NCBI GenBank assembly: GCA_034421015.1
Contig: DAOUKT010000037.1
Span: forward strand, 1 to 64,000
DNA length: 64,000 nt
Direction: 5' to 3'
Origin: DAOUJW01 sp034421015
GTDB lineage: Bacteria; Chloroflexota; Dehalococcoidia; Lucifugimonadales; UBA2985
In this document: in pieces, positions 1 to 8,020 of the stretch
Layout of the letters: every line of letters begins with the position of its first letter
Position numbering within the stretch: position 1 is the first letter of the stretch
Translations under genes and position numbers: made by a program
Notes under the pieces: model-generated
Told to the model about the DNA's origin: nothing
What the model saw: the letters and a program-made list of their open reading frames with translations, nothing else
The model's database searches: none

Positions 1-118
1 CTGTCAGACCACATCACTCTCTGGACGGACTCACGCCGGCAGAGTATCTTATAAAATGCCACCCAGATGTGCTGGTCTCCCCTCAACCGTCTCATATGTA
101 CTGAACGAGTACACAGTG

Positions 119-147
119 TTGCGCTGCAATTGTCATTAACCTACAAT
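119..147 (+). promoter_or_regulatory. Candidate sigma-70-type promoter for the DinB gene
   Basis: TTGCGC at 119-124 and TACAAT at 142-147 are separated by 17 nt, about 55 nt before the first gene. Just upstream, 97-113 carries an inverted repeat with 6-nt arms (TGTACT and AGTACA) that could bind a regulator. Consensus reading only. Confidence 0.45.
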
Positions 148-202
148 GGGCGTCTAGGCGAGGCTCCAGGACAGCCTTTCAACCCCAACTACGAGGTGCG
201 AA

Positions 203-622
203 ATGTCGAGTAAAGAAGAGTTCCTGGCCAATATGCGGGCCAAGCACGAAGAACTGGTCAAGAGCCTGATGTCGGTGCCGGAATCGCAGATGGGAGAGGT
301 TGCTGCCTGGGGCCAGCGGCAGATGCCCCTTCGCTCCATGTTCTACCAGCTCATCAACCACGAGATCGAGCACACGGTCCACGCGGTGAAGACCCTGCGA
401 GACCTGGGCATCGCCCAGTCGGAAGCCCAGGCCATCCTGGGTCGGCTGGAGGAGGCCCGCGGACGGCTGGAGGGCGTACTTCTCGGGATTTCGGACGAGG
501 ACTTCGACAGGGCCCCGGAGGGGGAGTGGTCGATGCGGCAGGTGCTGGAGCACATAATGGAGACGGAGGACTCCTATGGCGGCCGGCTGGCGCAGATTAT
601 CAAGGACACCGCCGCCGGCTAG
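203..622 (+). CDS. DinB/YfiT-like four-helix-bundle protein
   Basis: This 139-residue protein looks like a DinB-superfamily member, a metal-binding four-helix bundle that often acts as a thiol-dependent transferase or hydrolase in the cytoplasm. The predicted helices carry histidines at typical places: NHEIEHTVHAV near residues 51-61 and VLEHIMETEDSYGG near 113-126. The start at 203 follows a GAGGTG-like ribosome site. The MBL-fold hydrolase begins 40 nt downstream in the same direction, so the two may be cotranscribed. Substrate and cofactor thiol cannot be read from the sequence. A second, divergent DinB gene lies at 18115-18573. Confidence 0.75.
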   Translation: MSSKEEFLANMRAKHEELVKSLMSVPESQMGEVAAWGQRQMPLRSMFYQLINHEIEHTVHAVKTLRDLGIAQSEAQAILGRLEEARGRLEGVLLGISDEDFDRAPEGEWSMRQVLEHIMETEDSYGGRLAQIIKDTAAG

Positions 623-662
623 GGCGTACTCCGGCCAAACACAGTACCAGGAGGACAAACCC

Positions 663-1487
663 ATGCAGGTAACGCCACACGTTTACGCATGCCATGTGGA
701 GGACGGAGCCGTTGGCCACCCGGGCGGCAGCACCAATTACTTCGTCGGCGACCCGAGCGAGGAGATGATCCTGATAGAAACGGGCCAGCACGACCGCTCC
801 TGGACCCAGCAGATCCTCGATTTCTACGACGGCCTCGGCAAGCCCAAGATCACCTGCATCGCCATCACCCACGGTCACGCCGACCACTACGGCGGCGTGG
901 ACAAGGTATTCGATGTTATGCAGGCGCCTGTCCGCTGCCATCCCAAGCTGGTCAAGACCCTGGAGACGCTGGTGCCCAAGGACCAGATCGTGCCGATACG
1001 CTCAAGGGAGGTGCTGAGGACGGGAGGGGGCGCTGCGCTGCGGGCCATTTTCACGCCCGGCCACTCGGTTGACCACGTCTGCTTCCACTACTCGGCGGAG
1101 AGGGTGCTGTTCACGGGCGACACCGTTCTGGGGTCTTCATCGGCAACGGTGTCGGACCTCCACGCCTACATGAAGTCGCTGCAGCTCCTGACCAAATTCC
1201 GGCACGATGTCATCTGCCCGTCCCACGGCGCGGTGGTGCCCGCTCCTCGTGGCAGGCGGCTGGTGCAGTGGTACATCAACCACCGGAACCAGAGGGAAGA
1301 GGAGGTCCTTTCGTCACTGGAGAAGGGGATTTCCAAGGTCGACGAGATGGTGAAGGACATCTACCCCAAGAACCTGAAGAAGGGCCTTAGGCAGGGAGCG
1401 GCGCGCAACGTCCAGACCCACCTGGACAAGCTGATGAAGGAGGGCCGCGTCGAGCAGGTTGAGCCTTCCTACAAGCTGAAGAGCTGA
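663..1487 (+). CDS. MBL-fold hydrolase with C-terminal winged helix (LACTB2-like)
   Basis: A 274-residue metallo-beta-lactamase-fold hydrolase. The zinc-binding motif HGHADH is present, followed by GHSVDH, FTGDT and SHGAVV, which supply the remaining metal ligands. The last ~60 residues are basic and helical and resemble the winged-helix tail of LACTB2-like proteins, which hydrolyse RNA or thioester/lactone substrates. The start at 663 is chosen because AGGAGG lies at 649-654 with an 8-nt gap; the open frame extends upstream to 576 but would overlap the preceding gene. A longer relative with the same layout is at 54990-56219. The real substrate is unknown. Confidence 0.82.
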   Translation: MQVTPHVYACHVEDGAVGHPGGSTNYFVGDPSEEMILIETGQHDRSWTQQILDFYDGLGKPKITCIAITHGHADHYGGVDKVFDVMQAPVRCHPKLVKTLETLVPKDQIVPIRSREVLRTGGGAALRAIFTPGHSVDHVCFHYSAERVLFTGDTVLGSSSATVSDLHAYMKSLQLLTKFRHDVICPSHGAVVPAPRGRRLVQWYINHRNQREEEVLSSLEKGISKVDEMVKDIYPKNLKKGLRQGAARNVQTHLDKLMKEGRVEQVEPSYKLKS

Positions 1488-1518
1488 ATCCCTGTACGGC
1501 CTCCCAGGCGCTTCCGAT

Positions 1519-1716
1519 ATGCTCGATCGACCCAACCTGACCTACGAAGAGTTCCTCGTTCTGGCGCAGCTGCTGGGTATACACGCGGACGAAGGCCACC
1601 TGCAAGCGCTGTTCGGCGAGGTGGCCCCCATGTACGAGCGCATCGAACTGCTCAGGAGCGTTGAGGCTTCGCCCGACGCGCCGCTGTCCGCGCCGGAGGC
1701 CGCCGAAGAGGCGTAG
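1519..1716 (+). CDS. Small GatC/AtzG-like partner of the downstream amidase
   Basis: A 65-residue acidic protein with a helical N-terminus (LTYEEFLVLAQLLG, MYERIELLRSV). Size, helix pattern and position just before an amidase match the small accessory proteins of the GatC/AtzG type, which wrap around amidase-signature subunits and stabilise them. It ends 2 nt before the GTG start of the amidase, so translation is probably coupled. A similar small gene precedes the second amidase (7685-7876). Assignment rests on context and a weak sequence resemblance rather than a diagnostic motif. Confidence 0.6.
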   Translation: MLDRPNLTYEEFLVLAQLLGIHADEGHLQALFGEVAPMYERIELLRSVEASPDAPLSAPEAAEEA

Positions 1717-1718
1717 CC

Positions 1719-3131
1719 GTGGCCAACAACGACCTGACTGCGCTGACCGTAGCCCGGCTGGCCCAACTCATCCGCAGCAAAGAGGTGTCGCCGGTAGAGG
1801 TCTCGGAGGCCTTCCTGCGTCGCATTGAGGAAGTGGAGCCCCGGCTCAACGCCTTCATCACCCGCCTGGACGACCACGCCCGCCGCTCAGCCGCGGCCGC
1901 CGAGGCGGAGATCATGGCCGGGGAGTACCGCGGCCCCTTTCATGGCATCCCCGTCGGTCTCAAGGACATCTTCTGGACCCGGGGCATCAGGACAACGTCC
2001 GGCTCCGTGCTGGACGCCGATTTCGTACCGCAGGTGGACTCGGCGGTGGCCTCACGCCTGACGGCAGCCGGGGCCTTCTGCATCGGCAAGCTGCACATGA
2101 CGGAGTTCGCCTTTGACGGCACCAGCCGGAACAACCACTACGGGCCTGCCCGCAATCCCTGGGACACGGCGCGGATGGCCGGAGGCTCCAGCAGCGGCTC
2201 CGGCGTGGCGGTCGCGAGCGGCGAGGCGCCCATAGCCCTGGGCACGGACACGGGCGGCTCCGTTCGAGTGCCCGCGGCCCTGTGCGGCGTCACCGGCTTC
2301 AAGCCCACCTATGGCCTCATCAGCCGGTTCGGAGTGACGCCCCTTTCCTGGTCGATGGATCACGTCGGCCCGCTGTCCCGGACGGTGGAGGACGCGGCCC
2401 TGGCGATGAACGTACTCGCCGGCCACGACCCCAGGGACCGGGCGTCCGTAGACTCCCCTGTACGGGACTACACTCGGGACCTGGACCGGGGCGTGAAGGG
2501 GATGCGCGTCGGCGTGCCGAGGGAGTACGTGTGGGACATGGTGGACGACGAGGTGCGCCAGGCGTTCGACGGCGCTATGAAGGCGCTGGAGTCCCTGGGC
2601 GCGACCGTGGAGGAGGTCTCCATCCCGGACCTGGAGCTTATCAATCCGGCGGGAAGCGTGGTCCAGACCTCGGAGGCGGCGACCATTCACCGCCCGCGGC
2701 TGCTGGCCAGCGGCGACCGGTACGACCCGGTCATTCGCAGGCGGTTCGAGAGCGGGCTGTTCATTCCGGCGGAGGCGTACCTGACGGCCCAGCGGGTGAG
2801 GGCCCGGTGCAGGCAGCACATTATTGACACCCTGGAGCGCGTCGATTTGCTGGCCGTTCCCACGACCTCCATAGCCGCGCCCCTCATCGAACAGGAGCGG
2901 ATTGCCGTCAACGGGCAGGATGTGTCCACCAGGGAGGCCGTGCTGCGCATCACGCGCATCTTCAGCGCGGCGGGCCTGCCGGCCATCTCAGTACCGTGCG
3001 GGTTCACGGGAGCGCGACTGCCCATCGGCCTGCAGCTTGTGGGCAAGCCTCTGGCGGACGCCACGGTGCTTCAGGCGGCACACGCTTACCAGATGGCGAC
3101 CTCCTGGCATTTGGCTCGCCCTGAGCTGTAG
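1719..3131 (+). CDS. Amidase-signature hydrolase (GatA-like)
   Basis: A 470-residue amidase-signature enzyme that hydrolyses or transfers an amide group. The Ser-cisSer-Lys triad is visible: Lys82 in VGLKDIF, serines 157-159 in AGGSSSGSG and the nucleophile Ser181 in GTDTGGSVR. The C-terminal part keeps the family pattern GLPAISVPCG. The start is GTG at 1719, directly after the small partner gene. With a GatC-like partner it resembles GatA, but no gatB is nearby and a second such pair exists at 6270-7876. A catabolic amidase acting on ureas, carbamates or amides is therefore more likely than tRNA amidotransfer. The substrate is not predictable. Confidence 0.88.
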   Translation: MANNDLTALTVARLAQLIRSKEVSPVEVSEAFLRRIEEVEPRLNAFITRLDDHARRSAAAAEAEIMAGEYRGPFHGIPVGLKDIFWTRGIRTTSGSVLDADFVPQVDSAVASRLTAAGAFCIGKLHMTEFAFDGTSRNNHYGPARNPWDTARMAGGSSSGSGVAVASGEAPIALGTDTGGSVRVPAALCGVTGFKPTYGLISRFGVTPLSWSMDHVGPLSRTVEDAALAMNVLAGHDPRDRASVDSPVRDYTRDLDRGVKGMRVGVPREYVWDMVDDEVRQAFDGAMKALESLGATVEEVSIPDLELINPAGSVVQTSEAATIHRPRLLASGDRYDPVIRRRFESGLFIPAEAYLTAQRVRARCRQHIIDTLERVDLLAVPTTSIAAPLIEQERIAVNGQDVSTREAVLRITRIFSAAGLPAISVPCGFTGARLPIGLQLVGKPLADATVLQAAHAYQMATSWHLARPEL

Positions 3132-3145
3132 CCCGGCTTGCGCAA

Positions 3146-3260
3146 ACCTTGCGTAACTATGGCGGCATCTTGGAGGCAATACGTTTATCGTCATTCCCGC
3201 GAAAGCGGGAATCTATTTCCTTCTATATCAGACCCCCTGGATTCCTGCTTCCGCAGGAAT
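3146..3260 (+). repeat. Long interspersed repeat unit, copy 1
   Basis: About 115 bp that match 6111-6249 in the same orientation. Shared order: a TTGCG(T/C)AACTATG segment, GGCAATACGTTTATCGTCATTC, a CCCGCGAA...GCGGGAATC palindrome, TATTTCCTTCT, then CCCTGGATTCC with a second palindrome. It carries two of the short palindromic units seen across the window. With copy 2 it flanks the two CoA-transferase genes. Confidence 0.75.
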
Positions 3261-3566
3261 GGTCGGGAGGCGCGCGCCTCAACTGAGGTCATTTGAAGGT
3301 CTCCTTGCCCCGGGGCGCGTCCAGCCTGGATATGCCCGCCAGCCTGAGGCAACTCTACGAAATTTCTCCTGGATGGCCCCGCAACGGGCGCGACGCGCTT
3401 TGAATTCCCATCGGATGCGGAAGAAAGGGTTACATTGGAGGGCCGGAATTGCGTAAAATAGAGTCTTAACCCAGGCAATGCCAGGAGCGCCGGTCGCTGC
3501 GGAATACTCCCAGGTCTGGGATGGAGGGTAGGGTCTCCTGGCTAGCCGTCCATGAAGGGGGTGAAA
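3261..3566. other. Non-coding gap before CoA-transferase 1
   Basis: Together with copy 1 of the repeat this is a ~435 bp gap. No convincing gene is seen; a 65-codon open frame here has no family features. The one site that stands out is the promoter-like pair at 3430-3459. Confidence 0.5.
3430..3459 (+). promoter_or_regulatory. Candidate promoter of the CoA-transferase pair
   Basis: TTACAT at 3430-3435 and TAAAAT at 3454-3459 with an 18-nt spacer, about 105 nt before the first CoA-transferase start. Consensus reading only. Confidence 0.4.
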
Positions 3567-4790
3567 ATGGCTGATGGCGCGCTATCCGGGTTGAGGGTCT
3601 TGGAGCTCGGCGACTTCATCGCCGCGCCCTACTGCACCAAGCTCATGGCCGACCTCGGCGCGGAGGTTATCAAGATCGAGCCGCCGGGCGTCGGCGACTA
3701 CGCCAGGCGCTACGGCCCGTTCCCAAACGACGATCCCCATCCTGAGCGGAGCCTCCTCTTCGCTTACATGAACACCAACAAGAAGGGCATCACCCTGGAT
3801 GTTGGGGAACCCCTGGGCAAGAAGGTGTTCATGGAGCTTCTCAAGGAGACCGACGTGCTGGTCGAGGGAAACCCGCCCAAGATCATGGAGGATCTTGGGC
3901 TTACCTACGACTCGATCAAAGACGTCAATCCGGCCCTGATTGTCACCTCCATCACGGCCTTCGGGCAGACTGGGCCGTACCGCGACTACAAGGCAACGGA
4001 GATTGTGTCCTTCCACATTGGCGGGCTGGGCTACGGAACGCCGGGGGAAATCGAGGAGCCGGAAACCCATCCGCCGTTGAAGGCTGCCGGCCACCAGGGC
4101 AACGTCCAGGCCGGCATCACCGCCGCATCTGCGACGATGTGCGCCCTCTTCGCAAGGGATTTCTCAGGCGAGGGGCAGCACATAGACGTATCGATCCAGG
4201 AGCCGCTGCTGTCGGCCATAGCCTCCGACATTATCGCTCACACGAACAGGAGTGAGACACCCACCCGGATAGCCGCTCTGGCCCTCCGCGTCCCCGGCCG
4301 CAAGCCGTTTCTGGCCAGGGACGGCTTCGTCACTATCACAATGGTGCAGGACCACTTCTGGGACTCGCTCAAAGAGGTGCTGGGCCATCCTGAATGGACG
4401 GAGCTTGAGATATTCAACGAGCGGGAGTCGCGCAGGGACAACATGGACGCCCTGTACCCGCTGGTGGAGGAGTGGACCCAGAACTACACAATGGAGGAGC
4501 TGTACCAGATGCTCCAGGTGGAGGGGCACATCCCGTCCTCTCCGGTCCACGCGGTGGAGGACGCCGTCAACCATCCCCACTTCGTGGAGCGCGGGACGTT
4601 TGTGACAATGGAACACCCGGAGATAGGCGAGTTCAGATCGCCGGGGCCGGCGTACCGCTTCTCCGAGACGCCCTGGCGGGTGGTGTCGCCCGCGCCGTCG
4701 CTGGGACAGCACAACGAAGAGGTGCTGTGCGACAGGCTTGGGTACTCCAGGGACGACCTGGCGCGGATGCGTCAGATGGGAGTCATCTAG
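3567..4790 (+). CDS. CaiB/BaiF family CoA-transferase 1
   Basis: A 407-residue class III CoA-transferase, which moves CoA between carboxylic acids in the cytoplasm. The N-terminus has the family pattern LRVLELGDF, then MADLGAEVIKIEPPG and SITAFGQTGPY, and a C-terminal SLGQHNEEVL. Length matches the family (about 380-420). The start at 3567 is preferred over 3552 because the GGGGGTG ribosome site lies between them. A second family member follows after 41 nt, so they form a probable two-gene operon. They may be two subunits of one enzyme or two enzymes with different acids; the substrate cannot be read. Confidence 0.9.
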   Translation: MADGALSGLRVLELGDFIAAPYCTKLMADLGAEVIKIEPPGVGDYARRYGPFPNDDPHPERSLLFAYMNTNKKGITLDVGEPLGKKVFMELLKETDVLVEGNPPKIMEDLGLTYDSIKDVNPALIVTSITAFGQTGPYRDYKATEIVSFHIGGLGYGTPGEIEEPETHPPLKAAGHQGNVQAGITAASATMCALFARDFSGEGQHIDVSIQEPLLSAIASDIIAHTNRSETPTRIAALALRVPGRKPFLARDGFVTITMVQDHFWDSLKEVLGHPEWTELEIFNERESRRDNMDALYPLVEEWTQNYTMEELYQMLQVEGHIPSSPVHAVEDAVNHPHFVERGTFVTMEHPEIGEFRSPGPAYRFSETPWRVVSPAPSLGQHNEEVLCDRLGYSRDDLARMRQMGVI

Positions 4791-4831
4791 ACTCAACGCC
4801 GTTGAGCAATATTCCGGGGGGAGGGCGAGAA

Positions 4832-6010
4832 ATGAGCCGTTTGCCGTTGGAAGGAGTCCGAATAGCCGATTTCACCCAGGTGGTGCAGGGCCCCTACGCG
4901 ACCATGTTGATGGCTATGATGGGCGCGGAGGTCATCAAGATGGAGACCGCCAGCCGCTACCCCGGCGACACCCGGGACGCCGGGCCCTTCGTCCGGAACA
5001 ACATCAGCAAGAAGAGCGTCTCCATCGACTTCAAGCACCCCAAGGGAGTGGAGCTTGCCAAGGAGATTGTCAAGGTCAGCGACCTGGTCACCGAGAACTT
5101 TGGGACGGGCGTCATCGAACGGCTGGGCCTGGGATACGAGGACCTGAAGAAGGTCAAGCCGGACGTTATCATGCTGTGCAGCACCGGCCTGGGCCGCAGG
5201 GGGCCGTACAAGAACGCCATTGGCTACTACGCGGAGGTCGCCAACTTCGCGGGCCTGTCGTACCTGTCAGGTTACAAGGAGGGCAAGCCCGGGCAGGTGG
5301 CGGGGATCTGGGCGGACCACCTGACGGGAATGCTCATCGTGTTCGCGGCGCTTTCCGCGCTGCGCCACCACCGCAAGACGGGGCAGGGCCAGTACATCGA
5401 GATGTGCATGGCCGAAAACGTCATTGCCGCGCTGCCGGAGCGGTTCCTTGACTACACGGTCAACGGCCGCCTGCAGCCGCCCATGGAAAACCGCGACCAC
5501 TGGATGGCACCCCACGGCGTCTATGCTTGCGACGGCTTCGACAAGTGGGTGGCCATAGCCGTCAGCAATGACGAGGAGTGGGCCTCCTTCTGCCAGGCCA
5601 CGGGACACCCGGAGTGGACCGACGACCCGCGCTTCGCCGATACGCTGAGCCGGTGGCACAACCAGGATGATCTGGACAAGCTCGTCACGGAGTGGACCTC
5701 AGGCCGCACCAACTACGAGGTCATGCACACTCTGCAGGAGGCGGGAGTCGCCACCGGGCCGTCGCTGAACGCCGAGGGCCTGGTGAACGACCCCCACCTT
5801 ATAGAGCGTGGGCGGTTCGTCCCACTGGGAGAAGTGGAGGGCAACCCGTACACGCACCTGGCCCAGCCCTGGAGCATGAGCGGCGCGCCAAATCCGAACT
5901 ACAGTCGCGCGCCCAGCCTGGGCGAGCACAACACGGAGGTGTTGAAAGACCTCCTTGGCATGTCCGAGGCGGAAATTGCCCAGCTGACGGAAGAGGGCGT
6001 ACTGAAGTAG
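4832..6010 (+). CDS. CaiB/BaiF family CoA-transferase 2
   Basis: A 392-residue class III CoA-transferase. It shows the expected VRIADFTQVVQGPY start, MMGAEVIKMET and CSTGLGRRGPYKN, and ends with SLGEHNTEVLKDLLG. The start at 4832 follows GGGAGGGCGAGAA; the frame is open for 120 codons upstream, but that part lies inside the preceding gene. It is clearly homologous to its upstream neighbour but diverged throughout, which suggests an old duplication. The pair is bracketed by two direct copies of a long repeat. Confidence 0.9.
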   Translation: MSRLPLEGVRIADFTQVVQGPYATMLMAMMGAEVIKMETASRYPGDTRDAGPFVRNNISKKSVSIDFKHPKGVELAKEIVKVSDLVTENFGTGVIERLGLGYEDLKKVKPDVIMLCSTGLGRRGPYKNAIGYYAEVANFAGLSYLSGYKEGKPGQVAGIWADHLTGMLIVFAALSALRHHRKTGQGQYIEMCMAENVIAALPERFLDYTVNGRLQPPMENRDHWMAPHGVYACDGFDKWVAIAVSNDEEWASFCQATGHPEWTDDPRFADTLSRWHNQDDLDKLVTEWTSGRTNYEVMHTLQEAGVATGPSLNAEGLVNDPHLIERGRFVPLGEVEGNPYTHLAQPWSMSGAPNPNYSRAPSLGEHNTEVLKDLLGMSEAEIAQLTEEGVLK

Positions 6011-6032
6011 GGCAGGGCCAAAGCAAGTGCCT

Positions 6033-6060
6033 GTAGGGGCGGTTCGCGAACCGCCCCTAC
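6033..6060. repeat. Perfect 28-bp palindrome
   Basis: GTAGGGGCGGTTCG followed at once by CGAACCGCCCCTAC, a perfect 14+14 palindrome 22 nt after the CoA-transferase stop codon. No T-run follows, so it is more like a dispersed palindromic repeat than a simple terminator, though a transcript of it would fold tightly. Confidence 0.7.
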
Positions 6061-6110
6061 GATTGCCCGTTCACGCCCCTGTATCGGGGCACGATGGCAT
6101 GCTTTCGGAG

Positions 6111-6249
6111 ACCTTTGCGCAACTATGACAGCACATTCAAGGCAATACGTTTATCGTCATTCCCGCGAAGCTTGCCCCGAACTTTATGCGGGGGCGGGAA
6201 TCTATTTCCTTCTTTATATGATGCCCTGGATTCCGGCTTCCGCCGGAAT
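6111..6249 (+). repeat. Long interspersed repeat unit, copy 2
   Basis: Second copy of the unit at 3146-3260, same orientation. The first palindrome is expanded here by about 22 nt between its arms; the rest is nearly collinear. It lies between the convergent ends of CoA-transferase 2 and the second amidase. Confidence 0.75.
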
Positions 6250-6269
6250 GACGGGGGGTTAAACCGGGA

Positions 6270-7673
6270 CTACAGCTGCGGCCTCCTCTCGAACCAGCCG
6301 GCGTGCTGCTGGTAGGCGTAGGCCGCGTTCATAACCGTCGTCTCGTCAAAGGGCTTGCCGGCAATCTGCAATCCGATTGGCAGCCCTGCGTTGGTGAAGC
6401 CGCAGGGCACTGATATGGCGGGCAGGCCCGTCTGGTTGTAGGGCGCGGAGTAGCTGGGACGGCCCAGGGCCGCCAGCGGGTCGACCTCGTCGAACCTGGA
6501 CGCGGGCGTGACTGACATCGGCGACGCTATCACGTCCACCTTCTGCAGCGTCTCCGCGAACTCCCGCTTGAGCAGGTTGCGGGCCCTCTGGGCCTGGATG
6601 TAGTCGTGGGCGGTGAAGAGGCTGCCCTGGTAGAACCTTGTCCTCACCATCTCCCCGAAGTTCTGGGGCTGGGACACCATGTTGTCCCGGTGGTAGGCAA
6701 AGGCCTCGCTCAGCATTATCACCGTGTTTGATATTCCGGCGTATGCAAGGCTTGGTATCTCCACCTCCTCCAGGCGCGCGCCAAGGCTCTCCAGGTCTGC
6801 CAGCGCCTTGTCCACGGCCTCCAGCGTCTCCTGGTCCAGTCCGGCCTCGGTGTCGAAGAAGTAGTGCCGGGGCATACCGATGACCATGCCCCTGACGTCG
6901 CCCCTCAGGTGGCCAAGGTAGTCCGGGACGGGCGCGTGGCTGGAGGACGGGTCCCTGGGGTCCGGCCCTGCGATGACCTGCAGCACAAGAGCGGCGTCCT
7001 CGACGGTCCACGTCATGGGGCCGCAGTGGTCGAGAGACCAGCTGAGGGGAATCACCCCGTAGCGGCTCACCCGGCCGTAGGTGGGCTTCAATCCGACGAT
7101 CCCGCAGAGGGAGGCTGGCCCTCGAATGGAGCCGCCGGTGTCCGAGCCCAGAGACCCCATGCACGTGGCCGCTGCCACGGCCGCGCCCGATCCGCTGCTG
7201 GAGCCGCCGGTCACGTGGTCAAGGTTCCAGGGATTTCGCGCCTGCTCAAAGAGGCTGGTCTTGGGGCCGCCAAGGGCGAACTCGTGCATGGCCAGCTTGC
7301 CCAGCAGCACGCTGCCGCCCTCCCGGAGCCGTGCCGTTGCAGTGGAGTCCTCGGTAGGCACGCGGTGCTCCAGCACCTTGGACTGGCCCGTGGTGCGGAC
7401 GCCCTTGGTGTCATACAGGTCTTTCAGGGCGAAGGGTATGCCGTGGAGTGGGCCTCGATACAGCCCTTGCAGCACCTCGGCCTCGGCCACGCGCGCCTCG
7501 GCCAGGGCCTCCTCCGGCAGGACGGTCACGTAGGAGTGGAGCCTGTCGTCCACCTCGTCGATGCGCTCAAGAAAGGCCTTGGTCAGTTCCACGGGAGAGA
7601 TCTGGCCGGATGCGATGAGAAGGCCGGCCTCGCGAATTGTCAGGGTGCAGAGGTCATTGTGCGACTGGCTCAC
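6270..7673 (-). CDS. Amidase-signature hydrolase (GatA-like), second copy
   Basis: A 467-residue amidase-signature enzyme on the minus strand. Catalytic features are intact: FALKDLYDTKG (Lys), TGGSSSGSG (cis-Ser) and GSDTGGSIRGP (nucleophile Ser). The GTG start at 7673 is chosen because GGAGGTG sits just upstream, overlapping the stop of the small partner gene; an upstream ATG at 7700 lacks a ribosome site. It is a diverged paralogue of 1719-3131, with the same small-protein-plus-amidase arrangement on the opposite strand. The substrate is unknown; GatA function is unlikely without gatB. Confidence 0.88.
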   Translation of the reverse strand: MSQSHNDLCTLTIREAGLLIASGQISPVELTKAFLERIDEVDDRLHSYVTVLPEEALAEARVAEAEVLQGLYRGPLHGIPFALKDLYDTKGVRTTGQSKVLEHRVPTEDSTATARLREGGSVLLGKLAMHEFALGGPKTSLFEQARNPWNLDHVTGGSSSGSGAAVAAATCMGSLGSDTGGSIRGPASLCGIVGLKPTYGRVSRYGVIPLSWSLDHCGPMTWTVEDAALVLQVIAGPDPRDPSSSHAPVPDYLGHLRGDVRGMVIGMPRHYFFDTEAGLDQETLEAVDKALADLESLGARLEEVEIPSLAYAGISNTVIMLSEAFAYHRDNMVSQPQNFGEMVRTRFYQGSLFTAHDYIQAQRARNLLKREFAETLQKVDVIASPMSVTPASRFDEVDPLAALGRPSYSAPYNQTGLPAISVPCGFTNAGLPIGLQIAGKPFDETTVMNAAYAYQQHAGWFERRPQL

Positions 7674-7684
7674 GGCTTCACCTC

Positions 7685-7876
7685 CTAGTCCGCGGTCCAC
7701 TGGGGCGGGAATATGCCGCCGACCTCTTCATTCTCAAGGTCTGCGGAGTGCAGGGTCTCCAGTCGCTCCTTGTTTCGCCGGTAGTAGGGGAGGAGCTTCT
7801 CGATTTCTTCTTCCGGCAGGTCCAGACCCGCCCTCTTGGTCAGCAGGCGAATGGCGTCCGCTTCGTTTTCTTCCAT
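7685..7876 (-). CDS. Small GatC/AtzG-like partner of amidase 2
   Basis: A 63-residue acidic helical protein (ADAIRLLTKRAGLDLPEEE, LLPYYRRNKERLETL). Its pattern of a short helix, a Leu-Pro-Glu-Glu turn and a long helix resembles GatC/AtzG-type small subunits. The ATG at 7876 is preferred because GAGAGG lies 8 nt upstream; an ATG five codons earlier has none. It ends 11 nt before the amidase start, and the amidase ribosome site overlaps its stop codon, so the two should be translated together. Confidence 0.6.
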   Translation of the reverse strand: MEENEADAIRLLTKRAGLDLPEEEIEKLLPYYRRNKERLETLHSADLENEEVGGIFPPQWTAD

Positions 7877-7954
7877 TACTCGGCCTCTCATATCAGGATT
7901 GCGTTGGCCGTAGTGTATGGGAGTAGCACGCCGGGGTCAATAAGCGGACAGGGG

Positions 7955-7984
7955 TTGGTGATTGCGTCCTTTATGTGGTAAATT
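7955..7984 (+). promoter_or_regulatory. Candidate promoter of the molybdenum hydroxylase gene
   Basis: TTGGTG at 7955-7960 and TAAATT at 7979-7984 with an 18-nt spacer, in the gap between divergent genes and 36 nt before the start at 8021. Confidence 0.4.
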
Positions 7985-8020
7985 ATCCGTTGGAATCCTG
8001 AATCTCGAACAGGAGGTAGT

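Noticed and set aside
3259..3456. A 65-codon plus-strand open frame in the gap before CoA-transferase 1.
   Set aside because: It starts inside a repeat, has no ribosome site and no recognisable motif.
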